From Sphingobacterium allocomposti (GTDB lineage Bacteria; Bacteroidota; Bacteroidia; Sphingobacteriales; Sphingobacteriaceae), in the NCBI RefSeq assembly GCF_008124885.1, contig NZ_VNHX01000005.1, positions 166,761 to 230,760 of the forward strand: a stretch of 64,000 bases of DNA, in the 5' to 3' direction. The notes below the pieces were generated by a model. It did not search any database, was not told the DNA's origin, and saw nothing but the letters and a program-made list of their open reading frames with translations. A program made the translations under genes and the position numbers. Every line of letters begins with the position of its first letter. Position 1 is the stretch's first letter. Shown piece after piece: positions 57,907-64,000 of this stretch.

Positions 57907-58982
57907 GAAAGAAAGATTTTGCAGGGAAGCCCGTGAACAACAACATGAAAGGTAAACAGCCCCCCCGTCCCTTTTTTAAGAAAAAATGGTTTCGATCGGC
58001 AGCACTAGTAGCCATTCTCCTGCCGATTGGCATATTCATCTACAATACCGATTTTAGGATGGTGTTACGGGAGCTTTCGGGGGTAGGCTTCCGGTTTACG
58101 TATATTCTGGCTACGACAGTAGCGGCCTACCTCCTTGGAACAATAGCGTGGTGGGTATGCCTTGGAACCGAGCGGTCCAAGATATCATTGCTCCGTCTTT
58201 TTCTGATCCGTCAGGTTGCGGAAACGGTAGGTCTATACAACCCCACAAGTGTCGTCGGAGGAGATCTGCTAAAAAACGAACTGTTAAAACCTCACGGCAT
58301 AGAAAAGAATATCTCCTCCGCCTCAATTGTTGTCTCCCGCGTCACAGCCATCCTTTCTCAGCTGACACTGGTGGCTGTAGCAGCGGCGTGGCTATGTTAT
58401 TACACGTGGGATCATACGCCCTTAGCGGTACGTCTAGGCGTCGGCGTTTTGGTTATCCTGGCCGTCGGCTTTCATATCGTGTTTCTGCAAAAACTCAAGA
58501 AAACGGGGCACGCCGGAGCGCGGGAACCAGAGATTCCGACCTCATTCATCAAAAAAACACGCGATCAGATCGGCACCCTTATAAAGCAGACGCAAACGTT
58601 TTTCATCTACCGGAAAAGAGAGTTTTGGATGTCCTACCTGTTCTTCGCCCTGCACTGGATTGTCGGCAGCATAGAGTTTTACCTTATCCTCGTGTTTCTT
58701 GGTTTTGATATATCGCTCATGCACGGCATTTTATTGGATATGGGTGTCATCCTATTTAAAAGTATAGGCGCCTTCATTCCCGGTCAGATCGGTATCGAAG
58801 AAATAGGAAATAAACTGGTCTTGATGGCTATTGGCATACAGGCTGCTTCTACCTGGCTGACCGTTTCTATCTTACGGCGCTGCCGACAACTTTTCTGGAT
58901 CATTGTGGGGATGATAAGCTTTATATTCCTCCGGAAAACGGAAACGCTTAAATTGTTTAGCTATGGAAGTTCTGTTCGTTAG
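57900..58982 (+). CDS. Flippase-like membrane protein (LPG synthase TM / UPF0104 family)
   Basis: About 360 residues with eight or so membrane helices, basic N-terminal start MLRKKDFAGKPVNNN and the family-typical segments YNPTSVVGGDLLKNELL and GAFIPGQIGIEEIGNKLV. The family includes the membrane part of lysylphosphatidylglycerol synthase and AglD-type proteins and is often called flippase-like; transport has not been shown generally. The ATG at 57900 overlaps the GT4 stop. It overlaps the next GT4 by 20 bases. Confidence 0.87.
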   Translation: MLRKKDFAGKPVNNNMKGKQPPRPFFKKKWFRSAALVAILLPIGIFIYNTDFRMVLRELSGVGFRFTYILATTVAAYLLGTIAWWVCLGTERSKISLLRLFLIRQVAETVGLYNPTSVVGGDLLKNELLKPHGIEKNISSASIVVSRVTAILSQLTLVAVAAAWLCYYTWDHTPLAVRLGVGVLVILAVGFHIVFLQKLKKTGHAGAREPEIPTSFIKKTRDQIGTLIKQTQTFFIYRKREFWMSYLFFALHWIVGSIEFYLILVFLGFDISLMHGILLDMGVILFKSIGAFIPGQIGIEEIGNKLVLMAIGIQAASTWLTVSILRRCRQLFWIIVGMISFIFLRKTETLKLFSYGSSVR

Positions 58983-60126
58983 CCATAAATACCCTCCATC
59001 TACCGGTGGCATGGAGAAACAAAGTTATGAGCTGATAAAGGGCATGTGCAACTACGCTATTGTGCATAAGATCGTCTATACCGGCGATGAGAGTTATTAC
59101 CGCTTTTTCCGTAAGCTCAACGACCGGATTTTAAAAATGGTACACACGCATCCCGGTATCGGCGTTATCCACTTCAACGACGGACTTATTGCGTCGCTGA
59201 GCCTTTGGCACAGCGGCTACCAGCACCTCAAACGTGTGGTAACCGTACACGGGTTGGACGTCGTATTCCCGTGGAAAATCTATCAGCGGTTTATTATCCC
59301 GCGGTTCAACAGATACGATCATATCATTGCCGTAAGCCGGGCGACAGCCGATGCCATCATCGAGCGGGGCGTTGACGCAAGCAAGGTGTCTGTTGTCGTC
59401 AATGGCATTGATCACGAGCTAGCCTCCCCCACCTCGGCGCATTCCTGGAGCTCGTTTAGGGAGAAATATGCGGTACCGGACAACCGCACTGTCCTCGTTA
59501 CTTTAGGCCGCCCCGTAAAGCGCAAAGGATTCTCCTGGTTTATACGGGAGGTTCTTCCCACGCTTCCCGAAAATGTATACCTGGTCATGGCCGGACCGTT
59601 TTATCCGCACCCCACAAAAAGGGACCAATGGATCGCCAAACTGCCGCCCCGCTGGCGGGAACTCTACATGTTGTTTATGGGGTACCCGTCTGATGAGGCC
59701 GAGCTGAGGCACCTTCTGACGGACGCGAAGTACGCGGACAAAGTAAAGCATCTGGGCAAACTCCCTATAGAAGACCTAAAAATATTGCTGAGTCATGCCG
59801 ATGCCTTTTTAATGCCAAATATAAAAGTGGCAGGCGATATGGAAGGCTTCGGTCTGGTATGTCTGGAGGCCTGTATCTGCGGCTCTTTGGTCCTCGCTGC
59901 CAAGCTGGAAGGTATCAATGATGCCATCATAGACCAAAAAAACGGTATTCAGATCGCGCCTCAGGATCCCCACGCGTGGCGAAGGGCTATTGAGGAAGTC
60001 GTTTCCAACAACGGAACATCGACGGAACAGCGGCAACGTTTCCGTCAATTTACCTTGGAACACTTCAGCTGGCAAAAAATGGCCGAGGGTTACGCGGCAG
60101 TATTTACGAAGCTGTTACAAAGCTGA
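58963..60126 (+). CDS. GT4-family glycosyltransferase (second)
   Basis: 387 residues. MEVLFVSHKYPPSTGGMEKQ at the N-terminus and the E-x7-E donor site MEGFGLVCLEACICGSLVLA near residue 290 mark a GT-B fold GT4 enzyme. It starts inside the flippase-like gene, which implies translational coupling. The three genes probably make and move a glycolipid or polyprenol-linked glycan. Confidence 0.9.
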   Translation: MEVLFVSHKYPPSTGGMEKQSYELIKGMCNYAIVHKIVYTGDESYYRFFRKLNDRILKMVHTHPGIGVIHFNDGLIASLSLWHSGYQHLKRVVTVHGLDVVFPWKIYQRFIIPRFNRYDHIIAVSRATADAIIERGVDASKVSVVVNGIDHELASPTSAHSWSSFREKYAVPDNRTVLVTLGRPVKRKGFSWFIREVLPTLPENVYLVMAGPFYPHPTKRDQWIAKLPPRWRELYMLFMGYPSDEAELRHLLTDAKYADKVKHLGKLPIEDLKILLSHADAFLMPNIKVAGDMEGFGLVCLEACICGSLVLAAKLEGINDAIIDQKNGIQIAPQDPHAWRRAIEEVVSNNGTSTEQRQRFRQFTLEHFSWQKMAEGYAAVFTKLLQS

Positions 60127-60422
60127 TGCGCTGCCGACCGCAACGCCTTGACAAAGAAATCCCCCGCATCACTGCAGGGGACTGTCGTGCTACAAACATG
60201 AGTAATTGGCTATTCTATACCTAACGAAACCTACAAACACTTCTTCCCATCCATAAGGTTTTCAAAAAAATCAATCCTAGAACAGCAGAGAAACGAATTG
60301 GTTTTAAGGGAGCGGGAATCTTTTACCCATCGCCGGCGGTACAGAAAAATCCAACCTCGGAAAAAGTGATTTAAATCACACTAAAATGACTTTTAAAATC
60401 TTTGATGTACTTTCGTGGGATC
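60127..60422. other. Intergenic region, no gene seen
   Basis: A weak CCCC/GGGG hairpin near 60161-60180 may end the glycosyltransferase operon. The rest is AT-rich without a clear promoter. Confidence 0.4.
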
Positions 60423-60749
60423 ATGAAAGAAGCGTTTCTGTATAACGATGAGCAAGCTGCTCTAACGTACCTAAAAGAACATGTTAAGGACATTTACGGA
60501 GAAAACGGGGGTGTTGTAGTCCGGTTTGATCCCGATCTGGACCTGTTGTGGGTCATGAAATATTATGCAGAGGAAGACGCCGCAGACAGCACGTATATGT
60601 CTGTGAACTTCCTGGCTTCCGCTATCGATGCCACAGGAACAACGAACTATGGTCTGTATATTACCGAGCGGACGGATAGAAAGGAAAGCGACCTGACAGC
60701 ATTGGCCCACGAAACATTAGCAAGGTTTATTATGAAGACGAAAAGATAA
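60423..60749 (+). CDS. Hypothetical 108-residue protein
   Basis: A soluble acidic protein starting MKEAFLYNDEQAALTYLKEHVKDIYGENGG, with alternating beta and helix predicted by eye. There is no signal peptide, membrane segment or known motif. An upstream TTG/ATG pair exists at 60402-60405, but 60423 looks natural. It is probably a single-gene unit. Confidence 0.6.
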   Translation: MKEAFLYNDEQAALTYLKEHVKDIYGENGGVVVRFDPDLDLLWVMKYYAEEDAADSTYMSVNFLASAIDATGTTNYGLYITERTDRKESDLTALAHETLARFIMKTKR

Positions 60750-60799
60750 GATGAGGCCCGGTCAGCTCTGTGCACGGGCCCATCTTAAACGCCGAAGAG

Positions 60800-61174
60800 T
60801 TAGTTTGGAGCTCCGGGACGGTTTCCGGCTTCGAGAATAGGAATGTTCGCCTCGGTCGGCACGTAAATGATCTGGCTGATCTTACCTGCTTTTAAAGCTT
60901 CCCCAAAAGCACCAATAAATTCCTGCTTACGGTATTCAGGATACTTTTGTGCTGCTTCCCCCATGATTTTGATGGCTTCAGCCTGGAGTAAAGCAGCCTC
61001 CTTCTCTGCCCGTGCCTGTTCGATCAGGATCTGTCTGGACTGGGTCGCTTCTGCAAGCCGTGCCTTACCCGCCATTTCCTGTTGCCATACGGAATACATG
61101 GGAAGACCAAACATTAATCCTAAAATAACCGCAAATCCAAGTAGCGCTAATAATAAAACAGATTGAGCTTTCAT
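60800..61174 (-). CDS. Small membrane protein like the C-terminal part of a band-7 protein
   Basis: 124 residues: one N-terminal helix (MKAQSVLLLALLGFAVILGLMFGL) and then an alanine/glutamate-rich coiled coil, ARLAEATQSRQILIEQARAEKEAALLQAEA, that closely resembles the tail of stomatin/prohibitin-like membrane protease subunits. The SPFH domain itself is absent. The protein has its own start and signal anchor, so it may be a genuine small form and not a broken gene. Confidence 0.7.
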   Translation of the reverse strand: MKAQSVLLLALLGFAVILGLMFGLPMYSVWQQEMAGKARLAEATQSRQILIEQARAEKEAALLQAEAIKIMGEAAQKYPEYRKQEFIGAFGEALKAGKISQIIYVPTEANIPILEAGNRPGAPN

Positions 61175-61260
61175 AATAGTTGGTTTGTTTTACGACGCAA
61201 GATAAAAAAATAATAGAAATATTCCAGCGGCGGGTGTCCCTTCGGGGAAATTCAACGGTC

Positions 61261-61292
61261 AAAAAAAGCTCCCTACGAACCGTAGAGAGCTT
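61261..61292 (-). terminator. Terminator of tRNA-Arg(TCT)
   Basis: Stem AAGCTC plus CTACG against CGTAG plus GAGCTT with one mismatch, followed on the minus strand by seven T residues. Confidence 0.75.
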
Positions 61293-61295
61293 CTG

Positions 61296-61369
61296 TACGC
61301 CAATCAGGATTCGAACCTGAGACCGACGGTTTAGAAAACCGTTGCTCTATCCAGCTGAGCTATTGGCGC
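61296..61369 (-). tRNA. tRNA-Arg (TCT)
   Basis: A 74-base cloverleaf on the minus strand. Acceptor GCGCCAA pairs with TTGGCGT, the D arm contains AGCTCAGCTGGATAGAGC, and the anticodon loop TTTCTAA gives TCT. The T loop GTTCGAATC is canonical. Confidence 0.95.
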
Positions 61370-61384
61370 ATCCTTTTGGTGCAA

Positions 61385-61415
61385 CAAAAGTAGACAATTG
61401 GACCAATTTTGCAAA
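61385..61415 (-). promoter_or_regulatory. Promoter of tRNA-Arg(TCT)
   Basis: On the minus strand TTTG (61415-61412), 19 bases, then TACTTTTG (61392-61385), a perfect match to the phylum consensus. Confidence 0.75.
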
Positions 61416-61548
61416 ATAAAAAGTTTATTTTTTGCGGGCTGTCCAATAACTTATTGCAGTCCAAATATATATTTTTTGTCCCTTGCCCTGCACGCTCTAG
61501 TAAACAAAAAGCACTTTTTATGGTTATAACCAGTAAGAAACTACAACT

Positions 61549-62073
61549 ATGGTAACTTGGAACTTAGACAAAGCACACAGCGAAATCGAATTTAGGGTGC
61601 GGCACATGATGATCTCTAGCGTAAAAGGGTTCTTTCAGGATTTTAATATAACGATGAGCGGCGATCCGCAGGACATCTCGACTGCATCCATACGCATAGC
61701 GATTCCAACCTCGTCGATCAACACAAAGAACGAACAGCGCGATCAGCACCTGCGGGGCGAAGATTTCTTCGACAGCAATCAATTCCCCGAGATCACTTTC
61801 GAATCGACGGCCATAAAAAAGCTTAACGACGGAAAATACGATGTAACGGGAAATCTAACGATTAGAAACATTACGAAACCCACAACATTCCACGTAGAGG
61901 TTGGCGGCGTTGCCAAAGATCCCTGGGGAAATGAAAAGATCGGTTTTGCTTTTAATGGCAGGATCAACCGGGAGGATTTCGGACTGACATGGAACACACC
62001 TTTGGAAACCGGCGGCGTGCTCGTCGGAGACGAAGTGAAAATTCAGGGGGACGTTCAATTTATACTTAACTAG
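61549..62073 (+). CDS. YceI-family lipid-binding protein
   Basis: 174 residues of the YceI lipocalin-like fold: TWNLDKAHSEIEFRVRHMM, LRGEDFFDSNQFPEITFEST, and FNGRINREDFGLTWN. YceI proteins bind polyisoprenoid or other amphiphilic molecules. This one lacks a signal peptide, so it is probably cytoplasmic, unlike E. coli YceI. It is a single-gene unit with its own terminator. Confidence 0.93.
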   Translation: MVTWNLDKAHSEIEFRVRHMMISSVKGFFQDFNITMSGDPQDISTASIRIAIPTSSINTKNEQRDQHLRGEDFFDSNQFPEITFESTAIKKLNDGKYDVTGNLTIRNITKPTTFHVEVGGVAKDPWGNEKIGFAFNGRINREDFGLTWNTPLETGGVLVGDEVKIQGDVQFILN

Positions 62074-62166
62074 CTATCAATTTACTAACGAAAAAAAAGG
62101 TGTTATTGCCCGCTAAAATACATCAAATAAAAAAGTTAAATAAATTTTCAGCGATTAGAAACAGGT

Positions 62167-62203
62167 AAAACGATTGTAAGGCCTTTCTTGACAATCGTTT
62201 TTT
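62167..62203 (+). terminator. Terminator after the YceI gene
   Basis: Perfect 11-bp stem AAAACGATTGT/ACAATCGTTTT with T-rich tail. Confidence 0.85.
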
Positions 62204-62317
62204 ATTTTTTTGGTAATGTGACAAAAAGCAGCAAAAAGAAACAATAAGTAAAAGTAAGGTTACTAAATTCAGACTTTCACGATTAGAACTATAAACACCA
62301 CCGCGCCCTGATCCCTC

Positions 62318-62956
62318 CTATTCAACGGTTCCGACATAAACCGAGTCCGACAGCTCTTCCGTATACGCATCCACAATGCCCATATATACATGTAGCGCTC
62401 CTTTTTTATACGTTAACAAATCACACACCATACTATACTCACCTTTATGAACATCTTCTTCCGCAATCTTGAATACAAATGCATGATCAATATCGTAAAC
62501 TACAATATTAATTCTGTAGGTTTGGCTACCCCGCACCGCTTCATAGCCCCACTTAAAATGTAATCTGTCATTTTCTTGCCAGACCGAACAGTCTTTCGGA
62601 GGATTCAAGCTACCGCGAAACACACGTACTTTTTCCGGATTGACGTACGGCTTACCTTTCTCGTCGATCTCCAAACATTCTTTGAAAATATGTGATTGGG
62701 CCAACTGTACGGCTCCTACCCGACTGCCTTTGGGAGCTAACTCCCGATATCCATAACGAAAACACGGGACTAACATGGTAGCAAAATGACTGGCGGCCTT
62801 CATTTTCGCTCGGTTCAGAAGCATATTAGGTGTAGGTTTCTTTGTAGATCGTCTCCGCTTTCCCCGGATAATGTTCTGACCATTGAGTACATAGCCATAA
62901 ACACTTCCTACTTTTCCGATATAAGCTCCATTAGGTCCGTCTTTCTGTATAGCCAT
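62318..62956 (-). CDS. DUF6266 family protein
   Basis: About 212 residues. MAIQKDGPNGAYIGKVGSVYGYVLNGQNIIRGKRRRS at the N-terminus (given here across positions 62847-62956) is typical of DUF6266 proteins in Bacteroidota, which resemble phage-like or surface proteins of unknown role. The later part has beta-rich stretches. A longer frame reaches 63064, but the ATG at 62956 fits the family. A hairpin and a G-rich motif lie directly upstream. Confidence 0.75.
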   Translation of the reverse strand: MAIQKDGPNGAYIGKVGSVYGYVLNGQNIIRGKRRRSTKKPTPNMLLNRAKMKAASHFATMLVPCFRYGYRELAPKGSRVGAVQLAQSHIFKECLEIDEKGKPYVNPEKVRVFRGSLNPPKDCSVWQENDRLHFKWGYEAVRGSQTYRINIVVYDIDHAFVFKIAEEDVHKGEYSMVCDLLTYKKGALHVYMGIVDAYTEELSDSVYVGTVE

Positions 62957-63328
62957 AATCTTTCGTTTTAATTCGTTATCGTTTAATTGGTATCTCAATA
63001 TACACAAATTATATCTTAAGTGCAACTTTAGAGGGTGATTGGAGGGTATTAGTAGGGATATCATCTCTATTAATACCCTATTATACCCCTGTTAACCCCC
63101 TATTAACCCCCTATAAATATCGAAGAAATATATAAGGGTGTTTAGACCTGCCAAGGAGCAATACCAATCCTGTATTTTTCTATGGAATTTTGTATAATTC
63201 GGATCTTAAAGTTAATTCTTATCCATGAGACAGTTTGTACTCGAATGAATTTCAGATAAATCATAGTGAATTAGTAAGGGGGCACAATTTATCATATGGT
63301 ACATCTATTGAAAAAAATAAAATAAAAT
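62957..63328. other. Long leader of the DUF6266 gene, structured
   Basis: About 370 bases without a gene. The notable content is the hairpin and G-run motif at 63044-63111. Confidence 0.5.
63044..63111 (-). repeat. Long hairpin and potential G-quadruplex motif
   Basis: A 16-bp stem with two mismatches (63044-63059 with 63063-63078) and a 3-base loop. From 63076 to 63111 the minus strand has G-runs of 5, 5, 4 and 3 separated by 6, 6 and 7 bases, which fits the G3+N1-7 quadruplex rule. The motif is on the sense strand of the DUF6266 gene. Confidence 0.6.
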
Positions 63329-63358
63329 TTTGCGGAAATCATAAAATTCGTACTTTTG
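63329..63358 (+). promoter_or_regulatory. Promoter of tRNA-Ser
   Basis: TTTG at 63329-63332, 18 bases, then TACTTTTG at 63351-63358, ending five bases before the tRNA. Confidence 0.7.
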
Positions 63359-63362
63359 TCGC

Positions 63363-63447
63363 GGAGAGTTGGCAGAGTGGTCGAATGCGGCGGTCTTGAA
63401 AACCGTTAACTGTCACAGGTTCGGGGGTTCGAATCCCTCACTCTCCG
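63363..63447 (+). tRNA. tRNA-Ser (TGA)
   Basis: An 85-base class II tRNA. Acceptor GGAGAGT pairs with ACTCTCC, there is a long variable arm, and the anticodon loop CTTGAAA gives TGA. The discriminator base is G, as expected for serine. Its last 16 bases recur three more times downstream. Confidence 0.96.
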
Positions 63448-63905
63448 CAGAAAAATCCCTTATCGAAAGATGAGGGATTTTTTGGTTTACAGCGGTCAGG
63501 ATTCGAACCGAAGGGCCCGGCGGGGTTCGATCCGAAGGAGGTTCAGGGACAAGCCGGGGGAACGAGCGGCTGAACCAATCCCTCACTCTCCGCAGAAAAA
63601 TCCCTTATCGAAAGATGAGGGATTTTTTGGTTTACAGCGGTCAGGATTCGAACCGAAGGGCTCGGCGGGGTTCGATCCGAAGGAGGTTCAGGGACAAGCC
63701 GGGGGAACGAGCGGCTGAACCAATCCCTCACTCTCCGCAGAAAAATCCCTTATCGAAAGATGAGGGATTTTTTGGTTTACAGCGGTCAGGATTCGAACCG
63801 AAGGGCTCGGCGGGGTTCGATCCGAAGGAGGTTCAGGGACAAGCCGGGGGAACGAGCGGCTGAACCAATCCCTCACTCTCCGCAGAAAAATCCCTTATCG
63901 AAAGA
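63432..63905 (+). repeat. Tandem 145-bp repeats carrying the tRNA-Ser 3' end
   Basis: Copies start at 63432, 63577, 63722 and 63867; the fourth ends at 63905 after 39 bp. Each begins with the last 16 bases of tRNA-Ser, then a full terminator hairpin, then about 95 bp of filler. Copies one to three differ by a single C/T (63517 against 63662 and 63807). Within each unit TTCGAACCGAAGG and TTCGATCCGAAGG form a near direct repeat resembling T-arm sequence. Open frames inside the array are artefacts of the repetition. Confidence 0.92.
63452..63484 (+). terminator. Terminator of tRNA-Ser (repeated in the array)
   Basis: A 13-bp stem with one G-T pair (63452-63464 with 63469-63481), GAAA loop and T run. 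The same structure recurs at +145 and +290 bases. Confidence 0.88.
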
Positions 63906-64000
63906 AAGGGCACTGAAAAAGTCCCCTTAGAAAAAAGGCTAAAAAAAGGAGTGGAAAACAGCAGTTTTCTGCTCCTTTTTTCGTATCTTAATGTAGGCTT
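63906..64000. mobile_element. Probable end of an insertion sequence (truncated by window)
   Basis: Repeat copy four breaks off at 63905 and is followed by AGGGCACTGAAAAAGTCCCC, which resembles terminal inverted repeats of Bacteroidota insertion sequences, perhaps IS1182-like; this is from memory. A terminator-like hairpin with GAAAAC/GTTTTC and flanking GGAG/CTCC lies near 63943-63980. No transposase is visible before the window ends. Confidence 0.45.

Noticed and set aside
63470..63863. Repeated 82-codon open frames (and minus-strand 62-codon frames) in the tRNA-Ser array
   Set aside because: They consist of the tRNA tail, terminator and filler read through; the 145-bp period is not a multiple of three and no start signal or domain is present.
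63432..63905. CRISPR-like array
   Set aside because: The whole 145-bp unit is repeated without variable spacers, and no cas genes are seen.

Overview
The window looks like a chromosomal segment from the phylum Bacteroidota, most likely family Sphingobacteriaceae; the genus cannot be fixed from sequence alone. The evidence is two SusC/SusD pairs, a fused MurF-alanine racemase, a short RpoD of 286 residues without region 1.1, several promoters of the Bacteroidota type (TTTG, about 19 bases, TAnnTTTG), and few Shine-Dalgarno sequences. No rRNA, prophage or CRISPR array is visible.

Layout, left to right. 1-4.1 kb: an edge-truncated LytS-type kinase, a DUF502 membrane protein, MurF-Alr and RecX. 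4.2-5.3 kb: a small beta-barrel protein and tRNA-Gly and tRNA-Leu. 5.6-8.5 kb: an overlapping receiver/AraC pair, divergent from a tyrosine recombinase; the gap between them holds two 17-bp sites in inverted orientation that enclose a good promoter, so this may be an invertible promoter switch. 8.6-23 kb: IspE, then a polysaccharide utilisation locus with a membrane-anchored triple-Y/LuxR-type regulator, SusC, SusD, a GH144-type glucanase, a GH43-like protein with a discoidin domain and a GH3 beta-glucosidase; beta-1,2-glucan is the most likely substrate. 23-31 kb: aldo/keto reductase, ParC, MsrA, a Tat-exported Ntn-hydrolase, and an NlpC/P60-dipeptide epimerase pair for murein peptide use. 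31-36 kb: a second SusC/SusD pair without enzymes. 36-42 kb: a xylose locus (symporter, XylA, XylB) divergent from a TTG-started LacI-type regulator, with a perfect LacI-type operator just upstream of xylB.

42-51 kb is mostly housekeeping: isocitrate dehydrogenase, a CPA2 antiporter, a LolC/E-type permease, Fmt, a small XRE regulator, RpoD, XerD and tRNA-Arg(CCG). 51-56.5 kb: a TonB receptor operon with a Cys/His-rich inner-membrane protein and a His-ended lipoprotein (probably metal related), an OmpA-type lipoprotein and an EEP-fold phosphodiesterase. 56.7-60.1 kb: an overlapping GT4 / flippase-like / GT4 operon. 60.4-63 kb: small proteins, tRNA-Arg(TCT), YceI and a DUF6266 protein.

The right end holds tRNA-Ser(TGA). 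Its 3' end and terminator are repeated in a 145-bp tandem array (three full copies and a fourth broken one), and the fourth copy is interrupted by what looks like the end of an insertion sequence. The two most interesting observations are the candidate invertible promoter at 6973-7173 and this tRNA-Ser tail array at 63432-63905.
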